Shown here one piece after another: positions 1 to 6,208 of a stretch of 7,104 nt of DNA; position 1 is the first letter of the stretch; the number at the start of each line of letters is the position of its first letter. The stretch covers positions 6,409 through 13,512 of the forward strand of contig VBAO01000108.1 of the NCBI GenBank assembly GCA_005883865.1, in the 5' to 3' direction. The stretch comes from Candidatus Segetimicrobium genomatis. GTDB lineage: Bacteria; Sysuimicrobiota; Sysuimicrobiia; Sysuimicrobiales; Segetimicrobiaceae. The notes under the pieces were generated by a model, which had not been told where the DNA came from, did no database searches, and saw nothing but the letters and a program-made list of their open reading frames with translations. The position numbers and the translations under genes are program-made.

Positions 1-761
1 AGGACGAAGGTCCGGGGGCCGCGCGGCGCGCCGTCGTCCCCGATCACCCGGAGCGGCCGGCCGGTGAGGAGCCGGCCGAACTCCGCCGGGTTCGCCATGG
101 TCGCGGAGGTGCAGATGAACTGCGGGTCGGCGCCCCGAAGCCGGCAGACCCGGACCAGCCGCCGCACGATGTTGGCGACGTGGCTGCCGAACACGCCGCG
201 GTAGACGTGCATGTCGTCCAGCACGACGTACCGGAGGTGCTTGAGGAACGACGTCCACCGGAAGTGCTGGGGGAGGATCCCCAGGTGGAGCATGTCGGGG
301 TTGGTCAGCAGCACCTGCGCCTCGTGCCGGAGCCGCCGGCGTTCGGCCTGCGGCGTGTCGCCGTCGTAGCTGCCAAACCGCAGATCCATGCCGAACTCTC
401 CGAGCGCGCCCATCTGGTCCTGCGCCAGGGCCTTCGTGGGATACACGAACAGCGCCCGGGCCGGCGGGTCGTCCATGATCGTCTCGAGGACCGGCACCAT
501 GTAGCACAGCGACTTCCCGCTCGCGGTCCCGGTCGTGATGATGACCGACTCTCCCGCCCGCACGGCCTCCAGGGCCTCGGCCTGGTGGACGTACAATCGG
601 GTGATCCCCTGCTGCGCCAGCGCCCCGGCCACCGGCTCGCGCACCGGGTCGCGCAGGGATCCGTAGCGCGCGCGACGGGCCGGGAAACGCTCGACGTGTG
701 CGATCTGGTCCCGATAATGTTTGTCCGCTCGCAACTCTTCGAGGAGACGGGCCGCGTCCAT
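1..761 (-). CDS. DEAD/DEAH-type superfamily 2 helicase, YprA/MrfA-like (N-terminal part, runs off left edge)
   Basis: The first 253 residues of an ATP-dependent nucleic-acid helicase are visible; the second RecA domain and C-terminus lie outside the window. In order: a short N-terminal region (1-45), a Q-motif-like LYVHQAEAL (56-64), Walker A GTASGKS (78-84), motif Ia PTKAL (108-112), TNPDML (153-158), motif II DDMH (182-185) followed by VYRGVFGSHV, and motif III SAT (219-221). The motif II-YRGVFGSH arrangement and the ICTSATMANP stretch are typical, from family knowledge, of the YprA/MrfA helicases, which carry a C-terminal DUF1998 and act in mitomycin-type DNA repair. Motif II reads D-D where D-E is expected. 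The ATG at 759-761 is chosen because an in-frame stop lies upstream near 825 and the N-terminus fits the family. A GTG two codons earlier is also possible. No good Shine-Dalgarno precedes either start. The gene is divergent from the membrane-protein gene at 898. The helicase call is sure; the subfamily is likely. Confidence 0.9.
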   Translation of the reverse strand, partial: MDAARLLEELRADKHYRDQIAHVERFPARRARYGSLRDPVREPVAGALAQQGITRLYVHQAEALEAVRAGESVIITTGTASGKSLCYMVPVLETIMDDPPARALFVYPTKALAQDQMGALGEFGMDLRFGSYDGDTPQAERRRLRHEAQVLLTNPDMLHLGILPQHFRWTSFLKHLRYVVLDDMHVYRGVFGSHVANIVRRLVRVCRLRGADPQFICTSATMANPAEFGRLLTGRPLRVIGDDGAPRGPRTFV

Positions 762-897
762 CCCCACAGGGTTCGGGAGAAGAACCGGGGAGGCCTGTCT
801 GTGCGGCGTGTGGAACCTTCACTGTCGTTTGCGCTCGCGGGTCGACGCCTTGATCCATTCGCTCGATGGGCGGACGCTCTTCAGGAGGTGGGTCGGG
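762..897. promoter_or_regulatory. Divergent intergenic region between helicase and membrane-protein genes
   Basis: These 136 bp separate two divergently transcribed genes, so both promoters should lie here unless they sit inside the coding regions. I see no convincing -35/-10 pair on either strand; the region is GC-rich. The right end carries the strong ribosome-binding site of the plus-strand gene. A 5-bp inverted repeat (GGTTC/GAACC, 770-786) sits just upstream of the helicase start, but it is too short to claim as an operator. The role is inferred from gene orientation only. Confidence 0.4.
883..888 (+). promoter_or_regulatory. Shine-Dalgarno AGGAGG deciding the start at 898
   Basis: AGGAGG, extended to AGGAGGTG, is a full match to the anti-Shine-Dalgarno core. 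It lies 9 nt before the ATG at 898-900. It settles the start of the membrane protein against the longer reading that begins at 721, whose first 59 codons would run antisense into the helicase start region. Confidence 0.8.
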
Positions 898-1386
898 ATG
901 ACACCGGCACGCGACGCTCGTGTCGTGGGATGGGGACGAGGCTTGCTCGCGGGAATCGGCGCCGGACTCGTGGCGGGCGTGGCGTGCGTCCTGCTGGCGC
1001 GGGTCACGCACACCAGGATTCCGCCCGTGCAGCCGTCCTTCGACTCGGCGTTCGTCGGTGGAATCCTCGGGGGCCTCGCCTTCGCCGTTTGGAGCCGCGT
1101 CGTGGGCCGCCCGGTCATGGCGCTCTGGGTCACGACCCTCGTCCTGGCCACCGCCATCAGCATCGCCGTCGCTGCGCTGCCCTTCCCGGCGGTGCGCGTC
1201 CAGCTGCCGATTCCGATCCCAGGCCTTCTCGTGCCCTTCCAGCAGTTCGGGGCGCTGGTCGGGCTCGGCCGGTTCGGGACCGCACGGTTCCCCGCGCAGT
1301 TTCTCCCGGTGACCATCGGCATGCATTACCTGACCGCCGTCGCGGTCGGCCTCCTGGTCCCCCGGTGGTCGGGCAGGCGCGCGTAG
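898..1386 (+). CDS. Four-helix membrane protein of unknown family
   Basis: The product is 162 residues and I do not recognise its family. It appears to be an integral cytoplasmic-membrane protein with four hydrophobic segments at about 15-34, 51-69, 74-94 and 133-154. The N-terminus is short and basic (RDAR, GRG), and the C-terminus ends in WSGRRA, so both ends are probably cytoplasmic by the positive-inside rule. A proline-rich stretch (LPIPIPGLLVP, 103-113) and a Gly/Phe-rich loop lie between segments 3 and 4. The only cysteine is in segment 1, and no catalytic motif is visible. It is the only plus-strand gene in the window. It diverges from the helicase and converges on the coupling-protein gene with 6 bp between stop codons. 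No terminator hairpin fits there. It could be a chromosomal gene flanking the secretion locus; nothing in the sequence ties it to secretion. Confidence 0.75.
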   Translation: MTPARDARVVGWGRGLLAGIGAGLVAGVACVLLARVTHTRIPPVQPSFDSAFVGGILGGLAFAVWSRVVGRPVMALWVTTLVLATAISIAVAALPFPAVRVQLPIPIPGLLVPFQQFGALVGLGRFGTARFPAQFLPVTIGMHYLTAVAVGLLVPRWSGRRA

Positions 1387-1392
1387 CGACCG

Positions 1393-3669
1393 TCACGATC
1401 CCGATGAGGGGCCCGACACCTGGGTGCCGCAGAGGTCGACGAGCCGCGCGAGGAGGCCAGGATCGAGCGCTTCCAACGCGCGCCGGGTGAGCACGAACGC
1501 GGGGCGCACGCGTCGCACCCAGCGGAGCGCCGACCACCGCCGGCTCAGCGTGTGCATCGCCTCCGTCCCCTGACAGGCCTCCGCGACCGCATCAGGGCGG
1601 ATGCGCACCTCGACGAGCCATCCTCCTCGATGCACTCCCCGGATGACGCCGGCCCCATCGTGGGCGAAGCGTAGGAGGAGTGCCTCGATGAGCCGGTTCA
1701 GGCTCGTGACCTCGTCTGGGACCGAGACCTCTGCGCAGGGAACCACCGGGGCCGCATCTTCCGGCCCGGGGCCTAACCCGGGGGAGACCCGATCGAGGGG
1801 CGGCGCGTCCAGGCGGGCGGGAGGCGGAGCGCCCGTCCTGACGGTGGATTCCACAACGTCCTGCGTCTGAATCCCTCCGTTCGCGCGCAGGGTCCACAGG
1901 TGATGGTAAACGGCGAGGTGCGCGGTCTCGGGGTGGCCTTCGGGGACCCGGCCCGCGTACTCAGGCCGGACGTGATACGGGGGGCACCACAGGCGGGCCG
2001 GCGGGATCCGGGCGAAGCGCACAAGGATCTCGTCCGCGGAGGACGCGATCCCGCGGACCTCTTCGGGACGCTCGAGCGGAACGGGAACGGCGCGGCGGTG
2101 CTCGCCCCTCCGGGTCCCCACCGCGCCCCATCCCCGGCTGCGCGCCACGTCCTCGCCGGCCGCCGTGCCCATCGCCCGGCTCAGCCGCTCGGCGTCGATA
2201 TCCGCGAGCGACGGGAGGTACAGCTTCGTCACCAGGTTGGCCGCCACCGCAGCCCATCCACTCCGCCCGTAGACGTGCTCTCCCTGGGCCTCGCTCTGCA
2301 GGGTGGCGAGGACCGAGACCTGGCGGCTCCTGTACGTCGCCAGGTGATTGGCCAACCCGGGAAGCGGCCCCCACGCCGGCAGTTCCTCGAGGATCAGCAG
2401 GACCCGGACCCGCTCTTCGGGCCGTCTCGGGCGGAGCAGATGCGCCGCCAAGTCCCGAAGGAAGAGGTGGCACAGCCACCGGAGACGCCCCAGCGCCGGC
2501 TGGGGCACGCCGACCACGAGCAGCAATGGCTCACGGCGCACGCGGGTGAGGTCGATTCGTTCCCACGGCGCGGACGTTCGGGTCGCTTCGCAGACCGCCT
2601 CATCCCCCCACGCTTCGAGCCGCGAGGCGATCCCTTGCAGGATCCCGGCCTGATCCTTGGGGAGCATCGCGAGGTAGGCGCCCAATCTACCGGTCAGTGA
2701 TTGGGCGCCGGGGTGGGTCCGAACGTATGCGTGCACCGCGGCCGGCCCGGACTCGCAGAGGGACCGGAGCCGTCCTAGCGTGGCGGGTTCCCCGTCGGTT
2801 GCGAGGGCGAAGCACAGCACGGCGCAGACATGGCGCTCGGCCCCCATCCAGTACACCAGGTCGGGATCCGACGAGTCCGGCTCATCGAAGAGGTGCGCGG
2901 CGAGTTCGTGCGCGTCACCCATCGTCCTGAGGCGGTCGAGCGGGTTCCAGCGCAGCGTCGCGGGGTCAAGGGGGGCAAACACCAGGACGTCGCGGGCCCG
3001 GCGCTGCCACTCGGGGGCGACCCGGGCGAGGCCGTCGTGCTCTCCATACTTAAGGTCCAACGCGACAACCGACACCCCGTGCCGCGCCGCTTCCAGGAGC
3101 ACTGGAAACGTGACCGCCGTCGTCTTGTGGGCTCCCGTGAGCCCAACGATAAGCACGTGGCGGGCAAGGTCCTCGGCCGGCAGGTACACCTGAGGCCCCA
3201 CCAGCGCCCGGAGCGCCCGGCTGGTCGGATGGAGCCTCAGAAGACCCAGGAGCCAGCGCGGCGGGGGGAGGTATCCGAGGGGGAGCCATGCCTCGCCGAT
3301 CCGCACCCTGAGCCGCCGGAGTTCGCCCGGGAGCGCGTACCGGGCGCTGCCCGCCGCGGAGCGTCCAAGGGGGGTCCGTGGATGGTAGAGGACCGCGCAG
3401 ACGAGCCAGAGTACCAGAGACCCGTAGGCGATGCGAAGTGCCGAGGTGTGTGCGCCCACGGCCTGGCCCATCGCCGGGAGCAGCGCCTGCCGGCACTGAG
3501 CCGCGACTGCGCAGGCCCGTAACCACGTTCCGAGGTCGTGCTCGGAGGAGATCGCCCGCAGTATCTCAACCGCATCCCGGAGGATGGCCGTCGAGGCGGC
3601 GATGGCCAACCCCGCCGGCACGAGGAGTGTGAGCGTCCAGATCACCGCGCCACGCGGGCCGGCGCTCAT
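1393..3669 (-). CDS. virD4: VirD4/TraG-type type IV coupling protein (DNA-pumping ATPase)
   Basis: This 758-residue protein has the layout of a T4SS coupling ATPase, which links the substrate (usually a relaxase-DNA complex) to the channel. Two N-terminal membrane helices (about 8-28 and 77-95) flank a 48-residue extracytoplasmic loop with two cysteines (C53, C59). The RecA-like ATPase core follows: Walker A GLTGAHKT (176-183), VVALDLKYGEH (201-211, the place of the usual DPKGE), WNPLD (241-245), a helical insert (about 250-380), Walker B VLLILEE (423-429), then LPAWGPLPGL, YRSRQVSVLATLQ ending at Q458, and a C-terminal strand region to about 575. A proline-rich linker (about 612-645) leads to a terminal domain of about 110 residues (650-758) that I cannot assign. 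Two deviations stand out: H181 replaces the P-loop glycine, and E428 replaces the Walker B aspartate. It is the last gene of the operon, 6 nt after the upstream stop. Family membership is sure; the substrate is unknown. Confidence 0.9.
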   Translation of the reverse strand: MSAGPRGAVIWTLTLLVPAGLAIAASTAILRDAVEILRAISSEHDLGTWLRACAVAAQCRQALLPAMGQAVGAHTSALRIAYGSLVLWLVCAVLYHPRTPLGRSAAGSARYALPGELRRLRVRIGEAWLPLGYLPPPRWLLGLLRLHPTSRALRALVGPQVYLPAEDLARHVLIVGLTGAHKTTAVTFPVLLEAARHGVSVVALDLKYGEHDGLARVAPEWQRRARDVLVFAPLDPATLRWNPLDRLRTMGDAHELAAHLFDEPDSSDPDLVYWMGAERHVCAVLCFALATDGEPATLGRLRSLCESGPAAVHAYVRTHPGAQSLTGRLGAYLAMLPKDQAGILQGIASRLEAWGDEAVCEATRTSAPWERIDLTRVRREPLLLVVGVPQPALGRLRWLCHLFLRDLAAHLLRPRRPEERVRVLLILEELPAWGPLPGLANHLATYRSRQVSVLATLQSEAQGEHVYGRSGWAAVAANLVTKLYLPSLADIDAERLSRAMGTAAGEDVARSRGWGAVGTRRGEHRRAVPVPLERPEEVRGIASSADEILVRFARIPPARLWCPPYHVRPEYAGRVPEGHPETAHLAVYHHLWTLRANGGIQTQDVVESTVRTGAPPPARLDAPPLDRVSPGLGPGPEDAAPVVPCAEVSVPDEVTSLNRLIEALLLRFAHDGAGVIRGVHRGGWLVEVRIRPDAVAEACQGTEAMHTLSRRWSALRWVRRVRPAFVLTRRALEALDPGLLARLVDLCGTQVSGPSSGS

Positions 3670-3677
3670 CCCTCCTC
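3670..3677 (-). promoter_or_regulatory. Ribosome-binding site overlapping the upstream stop codon
   Basis: On the minus strand the sequence reads TGAGGAGGG directly followed by ATG. The SD-like GAGGAGGG shares bases with the TGA stop of the upstream gene (3676-3678). A full AGGAGG match leaves only 1 nt before the ATG, closer than the usual 5-9 nt; pairing with the earlier GAGG leaves 4 nt. No better in-frame start lies downstream: the first GTG is codon 9, 24 nt away. Translation by coupling or re-initiation from the upstream gene is the simplest reading. Confidence 0.6.
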
Positions 3678-4257
3678 AGTCGACGAACGGGATCGCGTAG
3701 CCTTCGGGGACGGCCTGGACGACAACCGCGCAGAAGATCCCCTGCCACCGAACGAAGAGGAACACGGCGTATCCCAATCGCTCGTACGTCGCGAGATCGC
3801 TGATCCACGGGGCCGCCGCCTTGAGCGCCTCTTGAACCGGACTTCCCGGGGTCCGCAACGCGGTGGCGATCCGCGCCATCTCCAGACTCTCTCTCGATGC
3901 ATTCGGATCCGGGAAACGCTCGGTGAGCGCCCGGGCAATCCTGTCGGACAGCGGAGGGCCGCTCCCGGGCGCCGTGACGAGCATCATGATCGCGCCAGGA
4001 CCCGGACACCCGCTCCAAAAGTATGGGACGAAGGGAGCGATGGCCACATCCGACGGAGCCCCCGGCCAGTGCCGCACCACCTCGACCCCGCCGCCGGCCG
4101 CGTCGATGAAGGAAAGCACCGCGGCCGTCCCACCGGCGGGTACCGGCTGCCCGGCGGAAGGCGCCCCCCCAAGCAGGATCAGGACGCCGATTTCTGCCAC
4201 GATGAGCCCGCGCCTTAAGGGACCGCCGGGACTCGGCGCGGCGAGGTGTCCCTCCAT
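3676..4257 (-). CDS. Small exported protein of unknown family inside the T4SS operon
   Basis: The product is 193 residues and I do not recognise its family. The N-terminus has an Arg-Arg pair (15-16) followed by a hydrophobic core (about 17-30, ending VLILLGG) and a small-residue stretch APSAGQP (32-38). This is a plausible Sec signal peptide or membrane anchor with cleavage near 35-36. The mature part has exactly two cysteines, C84 (SGCPGPG) and C176 (IFCAVVV), which could form a disulfide outside the cytoplasm. The C-terminus (about 162-193) alternates hydrophobic stretches with a WQG turn and looks like a beta-hairpin rather than a membrane helix. The ATG start is backed by GGAGGG 8 nt upstream. 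It lies between the VirB6-like and coupling-protein genes, 17 nt after the restored stop of the first and 6 nt before the second. That placement suggests an accessory structural or surface component of the channel; this is inference from context. Confidence 0.75.
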   Translation of the reverse strand: MEGHLAAPSPGGPLRRGLIVAEIGVLILLGGAPSAGQPVPAGGTAAVLSFIDAAGGGVEVVRHWPGAPSDVAIAPFVPYFWSGCPGPGAIMMLVTAPGSGPPLSDRIARALTERFPDPNASRESLEMARIATALRTPGSPVQEALKAAAPWISDLATYERLGYAVFLFVRWQGIFCAVVVQAVPEGYAIPFVD

Positions 4258-4265
4258 TCAAGCCG

Positions 4266-4271
4266 CCCTCC
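4266..4271 (-). promoter_or_regulatory. Shine-Dalgarno GGAGGG for the small exported protein
   Basis: GGAGGG lies 8 nt upstream of the ATG at 4255-4257, in the 17-nt gap after the TGA at 4275-4277. It supports that start and indicates that the VirB6-like reading is meant to end at 4275. Confidence 0.7.
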
Positions 4272-4274
4272 GCG

Positions 4275-4544
4275 TCACAACGAAACCCGTCCGCCCGGCT
4301 TTGCGGTCGTGGCCTCCTGGGCGCCCCCGCCCGGAGCATTCGGCGAATGGTTCGCGGCAGTCAGGCTCGCGGGGCCCCCGCCCGAAGCGTGATACGAGTA
4401 CCAGGTGGCCAGGCGCCATCCAAACCATCGCGGCCCGCCGAAGATCCCTTCGCCGAACGCGACGCCTTCCACAAACTGTCCTGTCAGCCGCTCCGCCCGC
4501 AGCATCGCATACACGCCGACCCCGGTCCCCTGTGATTGCTCCCC
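4275..4544 (-). other. Out-of-frame C-terminal segment of the VirB6/TrbL-like protein
   Basis: About 89 codons in the frame adjacent to the VirB6-like gene look like genuine protein. They include VGVYAMLRAERLTG, an aromatic-rich stretch with FGGPRWFGWRLATW, then a low-complexity Gly/Pro/Ala tail ending GGRVSL and TGA at 4275-4277. In this frame the sequence upstream of about 4550 turns into Arg/Gly-rich shadow, while the membrane-protein frame is clearly coding there. Joining the two requires one extra base, or a -1 ribosomal slip, near the G runs at 4541-4544 or 4548-4551 (C runs on the plus strand). The joined protein would be about 321 residues and would end 17 nt before the next start, as expected in this tight operon. 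Whether it is an assembly error, a real mutation or a programmed slip cannot be told from one sequence. Confidence 0.6.
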
Positions 4545-5239
4545 AGGCCCCTGAACCCGCCCGCGAGTCCGGCGGAGGCCTGCCGGACCGGCACGATCAC
4601 CGCGAGGTAGATGACCGCCGCATGAATGACCCTCACGCTGAACACCACGAGTGCGGTCTTCACGATCACCACCGCCCACCGTCCCGTCCACCGGGCGGTT
4701 CCGGGCGTCGCGAGAAGCGCCAGCGCGAGCGGCGCCAGAAAGAGGGCCAACAGAAGCGTCAGATGGGCGAAGAACAGGATGGCCAGGTACACCGTGTATC
4801 CCACCGCGAAGAGGAGGACGCCGATGAGAATGCCCGCAAAGAGCAGCCCCAGCGCCCAGGGCCACGAGAGCCATGGGAGCATTTGAAACACCACGCCAGA
4901 CTGGGCGATCGATTCCCGGAAAAACTGGTGCCAGCTCTGCCCGATGAGCCCGGCGAGGACCGCCGACCCGGCGTCGCGCAGCGCCTCGAAGGCCAGCACG
5001 ATCACGCGGTTGAGGGATCCCACGGCCCCGAGTAACCCCCCCGCCACCACGAGCCGGCCGAACGTCCCGACGACATCGGGCGGGCATCCCGGACGCATCG
5101 AAGCCGCCACATGCCCGAGCCAGAGAAACGTCAGGACCGCCCACGCCAGCCGCGCCATCGACTGGGTCGCCCCGGTGGTGACCAGCCAGCCCTGCAGGGT
5201 GGCGAAGACGTCGGCGATCCCCCGCTCGAACCCGCCCAC
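4484..5239 (-). CDS. VirB6/TrbL-like polytopic T4SS membrane protein (frame broken near its 3' end)
   Basis: As read, this is 251 residues from a GTG start at 5237-5239, which is 21 nt after the previous stop with a weak GAGG 7 nt upstream. It is a multi-spanning inner-membrane protein with hydrophobic segments at about 29-47, 60-80, 126-148, 150-177 (long, possibly two helices) and 188-218. An amphipathic N-terminus (GIADVFATLQGWLV) and a loop with WHQFFRES (103-110) are also present. VirB6/TrbL proteins form the inner-membrane part of the T4SS translocation pathway. They diverge strongly in sequence, so the assignment rests on topology, the RWTGRWAVVIVKTAL-like segment (183-197), and position after a VirB5-like gene downstream of VirB4. 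The last 18 or so residues (from SNHRGPG on) look like shadow sequence; the true C-terminus seems to continue in the neighbouring frame to 4275. An unrelated membrane protein is possible but less likely here. Confidence 0.7.
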   Translation of the reverse strand: MGGFERGIADVFATLQGWLVTTGATQSMARLAWAVLTFLWLGHVAASMRPGCPPDVVGTFGRLVVAGGLLGAVGSLNRVIVLAFEALRDAGSAVLAGLIGQSWHQFFRESIAQSGVVFQMLPWLSWPWALGLLFAGILIGVLLFAVGYTVYLAILFFAHLTLLLALFLAPLALALLATPGTARWTGRWAVVIVKTALVVFSVRVIHAAVIYLAVIVPVRQASAGLAGGFRGLGSNHRGPGSACMRCCGRSG

Positions 5240-5260
5240 GGCCGGCCTCGAGCGCCACGG

Positions 5261-6208
5261 CTAATAGAGCGGCTCGAGTCGGGGCTCGCCGATCGGTGGA
5301 TCGCCCGTCTGCGTCACGATGTCCTGAAGCAGTTGAGCCGCCGCGGAGACCGCATCGGCGAATCCCAGCGTCCCCTCGAGGGCGCGCCGGTCGCGGTCGG
5401 CCTCCCGGAGCGTGAGCGCCCCGGTCGTGGCGGCGAGCGCTCCGATCTGCTGGCTCACCTGCGCCGTCTGCTGGACGAGGACGGTCAGCCGATCGGACTC
5501 AGCCGCTCCCAGGTCCGCCTGATGGCGCAGGCCCGCTCCCATGCCGGCGACCAGCAACTCGATGCCTGCCCGGGAGCTCGGCAGATCGTGCGCGGCGGAC
5601 GCCATCGCATCGCCGGCTTCCCGCGCCGCGACGCCCACCCCCTCGGGGCGGAGGTCGCCAGCGACCGCCACCGCGCCCATCGCCGTCGCCTGCGACGCCG
5701 CGGCCTGCTGGACCATTCCCTCGGCCACCACTTCGTCGACCCCTGCGATGCCCACGGCCTCATGCAGCAACGCCGGGCTGCTCTCGACGTACCCCTGGTG
5801 GCGCTCGTCGATGCTCCCGGGGGCAGGTCTCGTCTGGAGCTTGTCCCGCACCGCCTCGAGCGCCTGCCGGAAGACCGCAGGAAGGGCCCTGATCTGCGCC
5901 ACGAGGCCCGTGAGATCGATCTCGTCAGGAAGGATGCCGGGGAACTCCGCTACGGTCCGCGCAAGCACCTGCGACGTCGTTTGCTGAAATATCTGCACCC
6001 ACTGCGTCAACCGCTCGAGCGACTGCTGGAGCGCATCGATGAACTGCGCGAGATCCCCGCTCGAGGTCGGAGGGGCCCCATCATCGGGCCACAACGCGGG
6101 GGCGTCGGGCCAGGCCGTCGGGAGGATCCCGATGCCCAGCGGAACCGGGACCACCGCCGCCAGGAGCAGGACGACCGCTTGCGTCTGCTTCACCCCGTGC
6201 GCGAACAT
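5261..6208 (-). CDS. Secreted/periplasmic coiled-coil protein, VirB5/TrbJ-like
   Basis: The product is 315 residues. A hydrophobic segment at 11-32 after a short MFAHGVKQTQ lead is a signal peptide or single anchor. The rest is soluble, Ala/Gln-rich, free of cysteine and mostly helical. An early helix has heptad-like spacing (52-85, with LQQSLERLTQWVQIFQQ), followed by a helical middle (95-125) and long C-terminal helices (about 200-300, including LTVLVQQTAQVSQQIGALAA). Signal plus long Gln-rich helices, between VirB4 and VirB6-like genes, matches VirB5/TrbJ, a minor extracytoplasmic channel component thought to act at the pilus tip or assembly stage. Sequence identity to known VirB5 is not evident to me. 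The ATG at 6206-6208 is preferred over one at 6250 because GGAGGG lies 4 nt upstream and the signal peptide then starts properly. It overlaps the VirB4 3' end by 19 nt, implying coupled translation. Confidence 0.65.
   Translation of the reverse strand: MFAHGVKQTQAVVLLLAAVVPVPLGIGILPTAWPDAPALWPDDGAPPTSSGDLAQFIDALQQSLERLTQWVQIFQQTTSQVLARTVAEFPGILPDEIDLTGLVAQIRALPAVFRQALEAVRDKLQTRPAPGSIDERHQGYVESSPALLHEAVGIAGVDEVVAEGMVQQAAASQATAMGAVAVAGDLRPEGVGVAAREAGDAMASAAHDLPSSRAGIELLVAGMGAGLRHQADLGAAESDRLTVLVQQTAQVSQQIGALAATTGALTLREADRDRRALEGTLGFADAVSAAAQLLQDIVTQTGDPPIGEPRLEPLY

Noticed and set aside
770..786. Inverted repeat GGTTC-7 nt-GAACC just upstream of the helicase start
   Set aside because: Five-base arms with no extension are expected by chance in sequence this GC-rich, and there is no second copy to suggest an operator.
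721..897. 59-codon N-terminal extension of the plus-strand membrane protein
   Set aside because: It overlaps the start of the divergent helicase gene, has no ribosome-binding site and is Arg-rich, whereas AGGAGG lies 9 nt before the ATG at 898.
180..1490. Plus-strand open frame of about 436 codons spanning the helicase, the intergenic region and the membrane-protein gene
   Set aside because: It runs antisense to recognisable helicase motifs and then out of frame through a membrane-protein gene that has a perfect Shine-Dalgarno. Its composition is shadow-like.
1900..2700. Plus-strand open frame of about 266 codons opposite the coupling-protein ATPase core
   Set aside because: It is antisense to conserved Walker B and surrounding motifs and has no recognisable domain of its own.
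3863..5035. Long plus-strand open frame of about 390 codons opposite the VirB6-like and small exported genes
   Set aside because: Its translation is rich in Arg, Pro, Gly and His with no hydrophobic core or motif, and it has no ribosome-binding site. It is the antisense shadow expected from G/C-biased third positions in the minus-strand genes.
4550..5258. Upstream part of the alternative minus-strand frame opening at 5258
   Set aside because: Before about 4550 this frame gives Arg/Gly-rich shadow sequence, while the neighbouring frame encodes clear membrane helices. Only its last 89 or so codons look real.
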